The notes under the pieces were generated by a model. The model saw only the letters and a program-made list of their open reading frames with translations. It ran no database searches and was not told the DNA's origin. Source: a virus. From it: a stretch of DNA of 64,000 nt. Of this stretch, positions 8,885-17,413 are shown in pieces (position 1 is the stretch's first letter; the number at the start of each line of letters is the position of its first letter). Both the position numbers and the translations under genes were made by a program. The stretch is taken from IMG/VR virus record IMGVR_UViG_3300025137_005002, positions 1 through 64,000 of that record, one strand, 5' to 3'.

Positions 8885-9132
8885 GCTGGGATCACCCTAT
8901 TGCCGTTGTTGCCGTTAATGGACGAAGTATTCTGCAGAGAACACTTGAAGTAGGAAACTACGAAACAGTAATCTTAGATAAAGAATTAATTCAGTTCTAT
9001 CCAGAGTTAATTGAAATGTGTAAAGTTTATGTTAACGATGTTAAGTTTATGGATGTACATGATCCGGATATGCTTGTTGTTAACACAGAAAAAGAATTAT
9101 ATGAATATAACATTGTAGAGGAACACAAATAA
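8848..9132 (+). CDS. Hypothetical protein (94 aa)
   Basis: ATG 8848 follows AAAGG and overlaps the end of SGNH copy 5 by 37 bases. The product is acidic with alternating strands and helices (PIAVVAVNGRSILQ, KVYVNDVKFMDVHDPD). No Cys cluster, signal peptide or membrane segment is seen and no family is recognised. It ends in TAATG with the nucleosidase gene, so translation of the two is coupled. Confidence 0.5.
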   Translation: MGKLSVSNDKWLGWDHPIAVVAVNGRSILQRTLEVGNYETVILDKELIQFYPELIEMCKVYVNDVKFMDVHDPDMLVVNTEKELYEYNIVEEHK

Positions 9133-9686
9133 TGATTGCATTAATTATTGCATTACCTGAAGAAGCAGAAGGTATAGACTTTAACAGAACTTACATAAGT
9201 GGAGTTGGAAAAGTTAATTCAATGATTGCTACATTTAAAGCAATTCGAGATGGAGCAACAGGAATACTTAATTATGGATCAGCAGGTTTAGTTAGTAAAA
9301 AAGATTTACACAATCAACTAATACAACCTGATATACTAATACAACGTGATATGTTTACAGAGCCACAAGCACCTAGAGGCGTTACTCCATTTGAAGAAGG
9401 AGATTATGCAGGTGCTATTGACTTAGGTACAGGTACAAACGTTACACTAGGATCCGGAGATAGTTTTGTACAAGAACCTGATCCGTGGTTTGAATATGCT
9501 AGTGTAGATATAGTAGACATGGAAGCCTACGGTATTGCCAAAACTTGTAGGAAGGTTGGCAATGTAACTTTCAAATGTTTTAAATGGGTAAGTGACTTTG
9601 CAGATGAAAATGCAATGGAACATTGGCGTAAGAATTTAGCAAACGGAAATAGTGCAATGAACGAAATAATGAAAGGCTATAAGTGA
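9132..9686 (+). CDS. MTA/SAH/5'-deoxyadenosine nucleosidase-like protein
   Basis: 184 residues, somewhat shorter than bacterial MTAN (about 230). ALPEEAEG at residues 7-14 matches the GAMEEE block with the catalytic Glu; GVGKVNSMIAT at about 24-34, NYGSAG near 50 and VDMEAYGIA with WVSDFAD in the C-terminal third match the purine-binding and catalytic-Asp blocks. The family cleaves methylthioadenosine, S-adenosylhomocysteine and the radical SAM by-product 5'-deoxyadenosine to adenine plus a sugar. With APRT and seventeen radical SAM genes nearby, by-product removal is a plausible role. Symbol withheld because substrate is not proven. Confidence 0.8.
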   Translation: MIALIIALPEEAEGIDFNRTYISGVGKVNSMIATFKAIRDGATGILNYGSAGLVSKKDLHNQLIQPDILIQRDMFTEPQAPRGVTPFEEGDYAGAIDLGTGTNVTLGSGDSFVQEPDPWFEYASVDIVDMEAYGIAKTCRKVGNVTFKCFKWVSDFADENAMEHWRKNLANGNSAMNEIMKGYK

Positions 9687-10012
9687 AAAAATATAAACTA
9701 GATGATATGAAAGGTGGTTGGTTTGTAGGAAACTTTGAGCCTACAGCCTTTAAGGCAAACTTTGAAGTTGGTATCCACCGACATAAGAAAGGTGAATTCC
9801 ATCAGGATCACTTTCATAAAAAAGGTACAGAGATTAACTGTATGAGAAAAGGCAAAGTAAAAATAAACGGAGAAGTGTTTAGTGAAGGAGATATTTTCAT
9901 ATTATATCCTTACGAAGTTAGTCAAGTTGAATACTTAACCGATGTAGAATTAACAGTGGTTAGAGATATTTGTGACACAGATGACAAATATATGTTTGAC
10001 ATTAAACAATAA
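9683..10012 (+). CDS. Cupin-domain protein next to RuBisCO-like gene
   Basis: 109 residues from a GTG overlapping the nucleosidase stop. HRHKKGEFHQDHFHKKG at about 31-47 is a His-rich cupin motif 1 and GEVFSEGDIFILYPYEV corresponds to the strand block before motif 2, so a single metal-binding beta barrel is expected. In Rhodospirillum rubrum a cupin acts directly after a RuBisCO-like isomerase in the MTA-isoprenoid shunt; acireductone dioxygenase in methionine salvage is also a cupin. Position directly before the RuBisCO-like gene supports a partner role, but sugar-isomerase cupins are also common in glycan loci. Confidence 0.65.
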   Translation: MKKYKLDDMKGGWFVGNFEPTAFKANFEVGIHRHKKGEFHQDHFHKKGTEINCMRKGKVKINGEVFSEGDIFILYPYEVSQVEYLTDVELTVVRDICDTDDKYMFDIKQ

Positions 10013-10030
10013 AGAAGGTACAATACAATT

Positions 10031-11167
10031 ATGCTTGATATATACGTGGATGGAGTAGACGCAAAAGAATACTTCACAGTAACATATAAACTAGAAGGTA
10101 ACGACTTACAACGTGCGGCATTTGGGTTAGCAGTTGGACAAAGTGTGGGTAACCCTAGTGTAAGAAATGAATATGAAACACCAGAACTAATTAGTCAGTA
10201 TGCGGCAAAGATAATTGGTAAGCCTGAAGACTTCGCCGGCAAGAGTACAGGCATTGTAAAGATTGCTTGGCCTTATAGAATTATTGATTGGGAAACAGAT
10301 GGTATTGCTCAATTGATGTGTGTACTAATGGGTGGACAAATGGACATCGATTATATTCATAGATGTGAGTTATTAGATTTAGATATTGACTTTGAATTAT
10401 GTGATGCAGTTAAACCACGTTACGGATTATCAGGGTTTAGAAAACTAGTAGGTAATTACAATAAGCCGTTACTAGGATCTATAGTTAAACCTAAAACAGG
10501 ACTAACAGAGAAAGCATTAATAGAAATTATTACTGCTTTTGTTGAAGGCGGAGTTGACTTTATTAAAGAAGATGAGATAATGGCAAACCCGGCTTGTTTA
10601 CCCCTTAAGACTCGCATAGACGTCGTACAAAGGGCCTTGAAAGGTACAGACGTTGTGTACTGCTATTGTATTAATAGTGATCCATTACATCTACTAGAAA
10701 GAGCTAAAATGGTTGTCGACGGAGGTGGTAATGGAGTTCACGTTAACTTCTGGAGTGGACATGGAGCATACAAGAGTATTAACAAATTAAACTTACCTTT
10801 ATTTGTACATTATCAAAAATCAGGCGATAAAGTATTAAGTAGTGAGAAACACGCATACCGTATTAGTTGGTATGTACTTTGCAAGTTAGCAAGTATCTGT
10901 GGAGTGGACACAATCCATACAGGTATGTGGGGTGGATATTTAAGTGATGATGAAAACGAACTAAGAAGAACAATGCATATGTTGAGTAACAACAATGTTG
11001 TTCCTGCTTTAAGTTGCGGTATGACAGCAGAACTTATACCAGAAATAACAAGACGCTTTGGGGTTGACTATATGGCAAACGTTGGTGGAGCAATACACGA
11101 ACACCCAGATGGTATGAAAGCCGGAGCATTAAAATTAAGAAAAGCAATAGATAGTGTAACACAATGA
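10031..11167 (+). CDS. RuBisCO-like protein (form IV type)
   Basis: 378 residues with AAGGAAG-like spacing upstream (AAGAAGG then ATG). GSIVKPKTGL near 154, GVDFIKEDE near 179-187 (the carbamylated Lys plus Asp-Glu metal ligands), PLFVHYQKSG near 256 and YMANVGGAIHEHPDG near 350 (phosphate-binding Gly pair) place it in the RuBisCO superfamily. True carboxylases need the loop 6 Gly-Lys-x-x-Gly lysine; here the segment reads HTGMWGGYLSDDE without it, and the Arg after the catalytic His is Tyr. It is therefore probably an enolase or isomerase of a ketopentose 1-phosphate. Nucleosidase, cupin and APRT neighbours fit salvage of MTA or 5'-deoxyadenosine. Confidence 0.85.
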   Translation: MLDIYVDGVDAKEYFTVTYKLEGNDLQRAAFGLAVGQSVGNPSVRNEYETPELISQYAAKIIGKPEDFAGKSTGIVKIAWPYRIIDWETDGIAQLMCVLMGGQMDIDYIHRCELLDLDIDFELCDAVKPRYGLSGFRKLVGNYNKPLLGSIVKPKTGLTEKALIEIITAFVEGGVDFIKEDEIMANPACLPLKTRIDVVQRALKGTDVVYCYCINSDPLHLLERAKMVVDGGGNGVHVNFWSGHGAYKSINKLNLPLFVHYQKSGDKVLSSEKHAYRISWYVLCKLASICGVDTIHTGMWGGYLSDDENELRRTMHMLSNNNVVPALSCGMTAELIPEITRRFGVDYMANVGGAIHEHPDGMKAGALKLRKAIDSVTQ

Positions 11168-11328
11168 TAGATAAAAATAAAACAAAAGATTATACAAAAC
11201 CTGAACCTGCTGAACTACAACGAAAACTTGATGAAAAGATGAAAAAGTTTTTAGAGAAAGGCGGCAAAATTGAGAAACTTGAACCAATGAAACCTACGAA
11301 AGAACAATTAAAAAGTTGGACAGTGTAG
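11164..11328 (+). CDS. Small Lys-rich protein (54 aa)
   Basis: ATG 11164 lies within the last codons of the RuBisCO-like gene and the stop overlaps the GTG of the APRT gene, so it bridges the two exactly. Charged and helical (ELQRKLDEKMKKFLEKGGK), no Cys or membrane segment. No family recognised. Retention of an intact frame with overlaps at both ends supports a real gene. Confidence 0.5.
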   Translation: MIDKNKTKDYTKPEPAELQRKLDEKMKKFLEKGGKIEKLEPMKPTKEQLKSWTV

Positions 11329-11855
11329 TGATAAACTATAAGCAACATATTATAAATGTACCAGACTATCCAGTTAAAGGAATACAATTCAAAGACCTTA
11401 CTCCGTTATGGAGTGATACAGAAATACTTTTTCAATTAATTAAAGATATGGCTAAACCTTGGGAACGACGAGGCATTAGAAAAGTTGTTGCTATAGAGTC
11501 TAGAGGATTTATTATAGGTAGTGCATTAGCAATACAATTAGGTTGTGGATTTGTTCCCATAAGAAAACCTGGTAAGTTACCTAGAGATACTTTCAGTGAA
11601 GCATATGATTTAGAGTATGGATCAACAGAGATACATATCCATAAAGATGCACTTACAGATGAGAATGTTTTAATAGTAGACGACTTACTAGCAACAGGTG
11701 GAACTGCTTTAGCGGCTTATGTTTTATTACAAAAGAATTTTCCAAATGTTAATGTTGCAGGATTTAGTTTTATGGCATCATTAGATTTTTTACAAGGGCA
11801 TAGTGATTTAAGTATGTTGGGATTACCAATAGAAAGTTTAGTTAGTTATTCATGA
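11328..11855 (+). CDS. apt: Adenine phosphoribosyltransferase
   Basis: 175 residues, the usual APRT size. GTG 11328 shares its G with the upstream TAG; a TTG at 11316 is the alternative. VPDYPVKGIQFKDLTPL near the N-terminus, AIESRGFIIGSALA near 54-67 and the PRPP loop VLIVDDLLATGGT near 118-130 are all typical, with RKPGKLPRDT as the flexible loop. The enzyme makes AMP from adenine and PRPP. Adenine released by the nucleosidase encoded about 2 kb upstream could be returned to the nucleotide pool, useful to a phage and to a system turning over much SAM. Confidence 0.85.
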   Translation: MINYKQHIINVPDYPVKGIQFKDLTPLWSDTEILFQLIKDMAKPWERRGIRKVVAIESRGFIIGSALAIQLGCGFVPIRKPGKLPRDTFSEAYDLEYGSTEIHIHKDALTDENVLIVDDLLATGGTALAAYVLLQKNFPNVNVAGFSFMASLDFLQGHSDLSMLGLPIESLVSYS

Positions 11856-12550
11856 ATTATGTTTTTGATGTAGACGGTACTCTATCCGAAAGTAGACAAA
11901 CTATAGACGTAGACTTTAGACTTTGGTTCATGAAATGGATGAAAGGTAAAGATGTTTTTATTGTTACTGGAAGTGATAGACCTAAAACTATAGAACAAAT
12001 AGGACATGAGATCGTAGATAACTGTACAATGGTATTTCAATGTGCAGGCAATAGTGTATGGCGTAACGGTATAGAAGTTTCAAGTAGTAATCTTAATGCA
12101 CCATCTGATATGGATACATGGTTAGAACAAATGGTAGACTTTAGTAGGTGTCCAGAAAAAACTGGAAATCATATTGAAAAACGTACAGGGTTAATAAATT
12201 TTAGTACTGTAGGAAGAAATGCAGTAGGACAACAACGTGATGATTATTATGAATGGGATAAAATTAATAACGAACGTGTAAGCATATGTCATCAATTTAA
12301 TGAAACCTTTCTAGGCTTTGAAGCAGAGCTAGGCGGAAACACTAGTATAGATATTCATTTAAAAGGAAAGAACAAAGCACAGGTGTATGATATTATAGGA
12401 TCACCTATGGTGTTCTTTGGAGATAGAATTCATGCAAACGGAAACGATAAACCGTTAGCAGACAAAATGGTACACCCAGAAGATGAGTGGCATCAAGTAG
12501 TTGGACCACACGAGACATGGGATATCTTATTACAAAAGTATACGGACTAA
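11852..12550 (+). CDS. Phosphomannomutase-type HAD protein
   Basis: 232 residues. YVFDVDGTLSESR (residues 3-15) is HAD motif I with the nucleophile Asp; FIVTGSDRP near 33 is motif II; INFSTVGRNAVG near 113 and NTSIDIHLKGKNKA near 166 match the cap substrate blocks of the eukaryotic-type (PMM2-like) phosphomannomutases; FFGDRIHANGNDKPLAD near 187 is motif IV. This family interconverts mannose 6- and 1-phosphate, feeding GDP-mannose type pathways, and some members are simple phosphatases. It starts by ATGA at the APRT stop. Confidence 0.75.
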   Translation: MNYVFDVDGTLSESRQTIDVDFRLWFMKWMKGKDVFIVTGSDRPKTIEQIGHEIVDNCTMVFQCAGNSVWRNGIEVSSSNLNAPSDMDTWLEQMVDFSRCPEKTGNHIEKRTGLINFSTVGRNAVGQQRDDYYEWDKINNERVSICHQFNETFLGFEAELGGNTSIDIHLKGKNKAQVYDIIGSPMVFFGDRIHANGNDKPLADKMVHPEDEWHQVVGPHETWDILLQKYTD

Positions 12551-12551
12551 T

Positions 12552-13904
12552 ATGGAACCTGCTGATCCACAAGTAATGAAAAGAAAACTGAATTCAGTTG
12601 GCCCTGGATTCTGTTTAGCCAAGTGGACTCAACTTACACTTAACTTACAAAATGGAACTGCTCACAGTTGTCATCACCCACCTGTACACCAAGTGTCTAA
12701 AGATGAAATTAAATTAGATCCTAGTTCATTACACAATTCAATATTTAAAAAACAACAACGTAAAGATATGCTCGAAGGTGGCAGACCTAAAGAGTGTGAC
12801 TACTGTTGGAGAGTTGAAGATGCAGATCCAAATGCATTAAGTGACAGACATTTAAAAAGTGCATTTAGTTGGAGCAACGAACACTTTGATAAAATTAAAA
12901 ACAATGATTGGAGTACAAACTTTCAACCTACTTATGTAGAAGTAAGTTTTGGTTATGCTTGTAACTTTAAATGTATGTATTGTAGTCCTGCTATTAGTAG
13001 TGCATGGATGCAAGAAGCAAAGCAACATGGAAGTTTTCCAACCTCTGATAATTACAATGATATCAAATGGTTAGAACGTTCAGGTCGTATGCCGATACCT
13101 GAAAGAGAAGAGAATCCATATGTAGATGCATTTTGGAAATGGTGGCCCGACTTATATCCTGCGTTACATACTTTTCGTGTTACAGGCGGTGAACCATTAA
13201 TGAACAAAAATACTTTCCGTATGATGGATTGGATTATTAATACTGATACACCTAATACAAATTTATTGTTAGGTATTAATAGTAACTTTTGTGTTGACGA
13301 CAAACTGTTTAATAAGTTTATTAGTCAAGCACACAAAGTAGTAGATAGTAACAAAGTTCGCAAGTTAGAAGTTTATACAAGTGCTGAAGCAGTTGGTAAT
13401 AAAGCAGAGTATATTAGAACTGGATTAGATTACAAGAAGTTTTTTGCTAACGTAGAACGTGTACTAGAAGAATTTAAAGATAATAATAAATTTATTATTA
13501 CGTTTATGTGTACTTACAATGCATTGAGTGTAACAACATTTGGTGGCTTCTTAAAAGACCTTATTAAGTTAAGAAAAAAGTATGGCAGAGATTGTATGTA
13601 TATTGATATACCATTCTTAAGATATCCCGAAATGATGGACGTTAAAATACTTCCTGGTAGTTTCGAAGAGTATATGATTAGTACTGTAGACTACATGGAA
13701 CAGATGGAAACTGAAGGATTAGTACATAGTAGCGAAACTGCTAAACTTAAACGTATTATAGAATACTGGCGCAGTCAACGTACTGTAGACCATAGCAATC
13801 ATAGAAAAAACTTTAAAGTTTATACTAAAGAACTTGATATTCGCAGAAGCACTAACTTTAAAGAAGTTTTCCCAGAATATGCGGGTTTCTACGATGCAAT
13901 TTAA
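12552..13904 (+). CDS. Radical SAM enzyme A1, N-terminal SPASM-like module
   Basis: 450 residues from ATG 12552 (an upstream TTG at 12501 would run inside the HAD gene). N-terminal module: Cys21 in GFCLAKW, a single SCHHPP where most paralogues have CC, and CDYC about 50 residues later. The radical SAM motif is CNFKCMYC at C137/C141/C144, followed by TGGEP at about 211. The usual S-x-D-G is replaced by TSAEAVGNKAEYIRTG, suggesting an altered substrate pocket. The C-terminal family signature ends LDIRRSTNFKEVFPEY. It stands alone, 10 kb from the main array, between HAD and glycosyltransferase-like genes. Confidence 0.85.
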   Translation: MEPADPQVMKRKLNSVGPGFCLAKWTQLTLNLQNGTAHSCHHPPVHQVSKDEIKLDPSSLHNSIFKKQQRKDMLEGGRPKECDYCWRVEDADPNALSDRHLKSAFSWSNEHFDKIKNNDWSTNFQPTYVEVSFGYACNFKCMYCSPAISSAWMQEAKQHGSFPTSDNYNDIKWLERSGRMPIPEREENPYVDAFWKWWPDLYPALHTFRVTGGEPLMNKNTFRMMDWIINTDTPNTNLLLGINSNFCVDDKLFNKFISQAHKVVDSNKVRKLEVYTSAEAVGNKAEYIRTGLDYKKFFANVERVLEEFKDNNKFIITFMCTYNALSVTTFGGFLKDLIKLRKKYGRDCMYIDIPFLRYPEMMDVKILPGSFEEYMISTVDYMEQMETEGLVHSSETAKLKRIIEYWRSQRTVDHSNHRKNFKVYTKELDIRRSTNFKEVFPEYAGFYDAI

Positions 13905-15099
13905 TACAATTTACATAAATAACATTAGTAAAGAAATTAACCAGCATACTGTTGATGCAATATCAACTAACTGTTATGACACTTTAAATGCTGGTACTAT
14001 GTCCTATGTAGACGAATCACTACATTCCTTGGGCATTAACAATCCGTATTTTATATTTAATGGACCATGTGAATGGTTCGGATCTTGGTCGGATTCGCGG
14101 ATAAACTTCGAAGCTCATACCGAAGTGTACTTCTTCCTCTATGAAGTGTTATCAGTATGGCACAATCACTCCAGATATAATTGTCCAGATGGTAGTATAA
14201 AAAAAGAATGTAAAATCAATGAATTCGAAATGATACAGAACTGGTGCAACAAGCACAACGTTAGTAAGTTCTCTATATTTACAAACGAGTATCGTATGTT
14301 AGAACAATTACAAAATACAAAATACACCAACTGGGCAATATATCCTTTAGATACATTTAGTCTAGGTTACTGCAAACTAAATCGTGAACCTAGCAATAAT
14401 ATTCCAGAACAACTTAATTATAAAATAAACTGCTTTACATATCGCTGGGATCAGCACAGACACGCGGCAGTTTCATTTATACATAATACACTTCCTAATG
14501 ATAGTACTATAACACACTGGCATAGAACAGATGATGTATTACTTAAATTTCCGTTAAACACTAGCAAACATTTTGAAGCATATAGTAAAGGTTGTAAAAG
14601 CCTTATGGATTTGTTGCCTATAACAAGAACTGATGCTGAAACTGAATTAGTTAGTATGCAGGATTTTGTTAACCCAAGTAAAGGAACAATAAATAATATA
14701 GCAGGATCAGATAACATAGAAGAAGCATACGAATCATCTTTTGTTACTCTTGCTTGTGAAACTAATTATGAATATCCTTGGGGACAAATAAGTGAGAAAA
14801 CTTTAGATCCTATAAAGCAAGGATCTCCAATATTATTATTAGCAGGACCACATAGTTTAGATTTATTAAAACATTGGGGTCTAAAAACATTTCACGAATT
14901 TTGGGACGAAGGCTATGACGAAGAACTAGACCCAATCAAACGAATGGACAAAGTATTTGATATCATTATTGATATTAGTAATCAATCATATAAAGAACTT
15001 ACTATAATAAGAAAACATATGAAGCCTATACTTGTCCACAATCGGAACTTAATTAGAACTGGTGCAATTAGAAAACACATAACAAAGGTATTAGCATGA
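13894..15099 (+). CDS. Glycosyltransferase-like protein with GT10-like C-terminus
   Basis: 401 residues from ATG 13894; a TTG-type start at 13834 would overlap the radical SAM gene by 71 bases. The C-terminal third, with ACETNYEYPWGQISEKTLD, then IKQGSPILLLAGP and LKTFHEFWDEGYDE, resembles the nucleotide-sugar-binding end of alpha-fucosyltransferase-type (GT10-like) enzymes, where an S/T-E-K segment contacts the donor. The N-terminal half is not recognised. The neighbouring nucleotide-sugar dehydrogenase supports a glycan role. Confidence 0.5.
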   Translation: MQFNTIYINNISKEINQHTVDAISTNCYDTLNAGTMSYVDESLHSLGINNPYFIFNGPCEWFGSWSDSRINFEAHTEVYFFLYEVLSVWHNHSRYNCPDGSIKKECKINEFEMIQNWCNKHNVSKFSIFTNEYRMLEQLQNTKYTNWAIYPLDTFSLGYCKLNREPSNNIPEQLNYKINCFTYRWDQHRHAAVSFIHNTLPNDSTITHWHRTDDVLLKFPLNTSKHFEAYSKGCKSLMDLLPITRTDAETELVSMQDFVNPSKGTINNIAGSDNIEEAYESSFVTLACETNYEYPWGQISEKTLDPIKQGSPILLLAGPHSLDLLKHWGLKTFHEFWDEGYDEELDPIKRMDKVFDIIIDISNQSYKELTIIRKHMKPILVHNRNLIRTGAIRKHITKVLA

Positions 15100-16241
15100 A
15101 CATAGGTTGGTTTGGTTTAGGCAAACTTGGAATGATTAGTTCTGAGATGTTAGTTAAGAAGGGGCATACAGTTACAGGGTATGACAAGGAAGAACGCTTT
15201 AGTGGGCTTGTACGAGTGTCTAAGACACCAAAAGAAGCAGTAGTAGGACAGGACTTTGTCTTTGTTGCAGTACAAACTCCACACCATAAAGACTATGGTG
15301 GAGAGAAGCCTATAACACATTTGCCAAACAAAGACTTTGGATTAGACCCTGTCAAAGAATGCTTAAAAGAAATTAACAAATATGCAACAGAAAATACTAT
15401 TGTTGTTTTAATCAGTACAATACTTCCTGGAACAACAAGAAGAGAATTCGCAGGCTTATTAGATAAAGCAAGATTAATTTATAACCCATACTTAATTGCT
15501 ATGGGCACAGTTGCTTGGGATATGGTAAATCCAGATATGGTTATCATTGGAGGCAACAAACCAAACGACACTGATGCAAAAGCATTAATAAAATTTTACA
15601 AAACAGTAATGGAGAATGATCCGCATTATAATATTGGTACATGGGAAGAAGCAGAAGCAACAAAAATATTTTATAACACATTTATTAGTGCAAGGTTAAG
15701 TCTTGTTAATATGATTCAAGACGTTGCCCAAAGTGTTGGGAATATGAATGTTGATGTTGTAACAAATAGTTTAAGTAATGCAGGATACCGAATTACCAGT
15801 GCCGCTTATATGAAAGCAGGCATGGGCGATGGTGGACCTTGTCACCCTAGAGATAATATTGCCTTAAGACATTTAGCGGAACGATTAGACCTAGGTTATG
15901 ACTTGTTCGACGCGATTGCCAAAAGTAGAGAAGTACAAGCCGAACGTATGGCAAAAGAAATATTAAAACATGGAAAGCAAATTTGCTTTACAAGTGATAC
16001 ATATAAGCCAGGAGTAACATACACTGATGGATCTTATGCACTACTAGTTCAACACTATATTGGAAAGTTGGGTGGAATGATTGTTAATGGTTTCGACCAT
16101 GCAGTTGAAGTTATGGTTATAACTCACCCAACTGACCATAACTTTAATGTTGATAAAGCAACAATAGTTTTTGATCCTTGGCGTACATACGAAGCCAAAG
16201 ACCCAAACGTGAAAGTAATACATTATGGAAACACTAGATAA
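15096..16241 (+). CDS. UDP-glucose/GDP-mannose dehydrogenase family protein
   Basis: 381 residues. IGWFGLGKLG at residues 3-12 is the Rossmann NAD-binding loop; VAVQTPHHKDYGG near 50 and VVLISTILPGTTR near 100 are typical N-terminal domain blocks; EEAEATKIFYNTFISARLS near 185 matches the central helix with catalytic Lys and Asn; GDGGPCHPRDN near 248 contains the catalytic Cys in the GxCxPRD form. Such enzymes oxidise NDP-hexoses to uronates in two steps. It is only distantly similar to the second dehydrogenase at 22083, so two different sugar acids may be made. Confidence 0.8.
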   Translation: MNIGWFGLGKLGMISSEMLVKKGHTVTGYDKEERFSGLVRVSKTPKEAVVGQDFVFVAVQTPHHKDYGGEKPITHLPNKDFGLDPVKECLKEINKYATENTIVVLISTILPGTTRREFAGLLDKARLIYNPYLIAMGTVAWDMVNPDMVIIGGNKPNDTDAKALIKFYKTVMENDPHYNIGTWEEAEATKIFYNTFISARLSLVNMIQDVAQSVGNMNVDVVTNSLSNAGYRITSAAYMKAGMGDGGPCHPRDNIALRHLAERLDLGYDLFDAIAKSREVQAERMAKEILKHGKQICFTSDTYKPGVTYTDGSYALLVQHYIGKLGGMIVNGFDHAVEVMVITHPTDHNFNVDKATIVFDPWRTYEAKDPNVKVIHYGNTR

Positions 16242-16752
16242 ACTTCAACCTCTAGAATATCATACAGTAGAAATTTCTCCAACTTGGGAAATAGGAGACT
16301 ACGAAGAGTTTGATTACAAAAGAGTAGAGTATGGAGACTTTAAGCAATTAGCAAAATGGAAGACTGCTGGCTTTACACATGATAACTTTACTGGTATGAT
16401 GTTTAATGACCAAAAAAGTATTCCACAATGGGCAAAGAATATAGCAACAGTATTAGAATGGAAAGACTGCGGTTTTACATTTTACAAAATGACTACTGGA
16501 GATATACTACCGCCACACTCAGACCACTTCAACAAGTATAAAGAACTTTTTGGAATAGAGTCAAGTGATGACGTATTACGTGGTTTGGTATTTTTAGAAG
16601 ATAAAAAGCCAGGACACATTTTTGAAGTAGACCAGTATAGTATGAACTGGCACAAAGGAGGTGCCGTTTTATGGAGAGGTAGAGTTCCCCATAGTGCAGG
16701 CAATATAGGATATGAACCAAGATACACGTTACAAATTACAGGACATTATTAA
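16225..16752 (+). CDS. Fe(II)/2-oxoglutarate-oxygenase-like protein
   Basis: 175 residues. PPHSDHFNKYKELF near 94 carries a H-x-D-like metal pair (His-Ser-Asp), and WRGRVPHSAGNIGYEPRYTL near the C-terminus provides the distal His and an Arg suited to 2-oxoglutarate, with LVFLEDKKPGHIFE between them. The order fits the double-stranded beta-helix fold of prolyl-4-hydroxylase-like enzymes. Substrate unknown. Overlaps both neighbours, including 41 bases with the aminotransferase gene. Confidence 0.55.
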   Translation: METLDKLQPLEYHTVEISPTWEIGDYEEFDYKRVEYGDFKQLAKWKTAGFTHDNFTGMMFNDQKSIPQWAKNIATVLEWKDCGFTFYKMTTGDILPPHSDHFNKYKELFGIESSDDVLRGLVFLEDKKPGHIFEVDQYSMNWHKGGAVLWRGRVPHSAGNIGYEPRYTLQITGHY

Positions 16753-17413
16753 TCTAGATATTCTAGAGTTATTAAAGGACTACGGCGTTGGGTGGAATAA
16801 TCCTTACGACATCATATACGAGTTTGAAAAAAGACTCGCTGAATACACAGGTGCACCTTATGTAGTTACAACAGATTGTTGTACACACGCACTTGAACTA
16901 GCCCTACGTTGGTATAAAAAGAGACACCCTAGTCATGTACCTTCAATAAAGATACCTGACCAAACATACCTTAGTATTCCAATGATGCTTGAAAAGGTTG
17001 GACTTTCTTTTAGTATTACTGAAGAAGAATGGATTGGTGAGTACCAGTTAGGACCTAATCTTCCTATATGGGATAGTGCTAGAAGATTACAAAAGAATAT
17101 GTACGAAGAAGAAACGTTCAAATGCTTGAGTTTTGGACACGGTAAACCATTGACAATTGGCAAAGGAGGTGCTATACTATTAGATAGTAGAGAAGCCTAT
17201 GATTGGCTAATTCGTGCCAGGTACGATGGTAGAGATCTAAAAGTTTCTCCTTGGGATAAAGAACACTACGAAACATTGGGTTTTCATTACTATATGTCAC
17301 CAGACCAAGCGGCGATAGGTATAGTTAAGTTAGACCAATACAAAGAAACTGCTCCTAAGAAAGTAGCATATCCAAGTATTAAGAAATGTTTCATGATAGG
17401 GAATAATAAATGA
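16712..17413 (+). CDS. DegT/DnrJ-type sugar aminotransferase, short form
   Basis: 233 residues against about 370-400 for the family. Present are the N-terminal cofactor region YVVTTDCCTHALELAL near 50, IPDQTYLSIPMMLEKVGL near 88, DSARRLQ near 120 and SFGHGKPLTIGKGGAILL near 139, where the Lys in GHGK aligns with the PLP-binding Lys. The C-terminal small domain is mostly missing: after a block like YMSPDQAAIGIVKLDQY the protein stops within about 30 residues. It could be a functional minimal form or a decayed gene. The family transaminates keto-sugars or keto-cyclitols; an amidinotransferase gene follows by ATGA. Confidence 0.7.
   Translation: MNQDTRYKLQDIINLDILELLKDYGVGWNNPYDIIYEFEKRLAEYTGAPYVVTTDCCTHALELALRWYKKRHPSHVPSIKIPDQTYLSIPMMLEKVGLSFSITEEEWIGEYQLGPNLPIWDSARRLQKNMYEEETFKCLSFGHGKPLTIGKGGAILLDSREAYDWLIRARYDGRDLKVSPWDKEHYETLGFHYYMSPDQAAIGIVKLDQYKETAPKKVAYPSIKKCFMIGNNK

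Noticed and set aside
10031-11167. Carbon-fixing RuBisCO
   Set aside because: The loop 6 Gly-Lys-x-x-Gly and the Arg after the catalytic His are absent, so only a RuBisCO-like role is supported.
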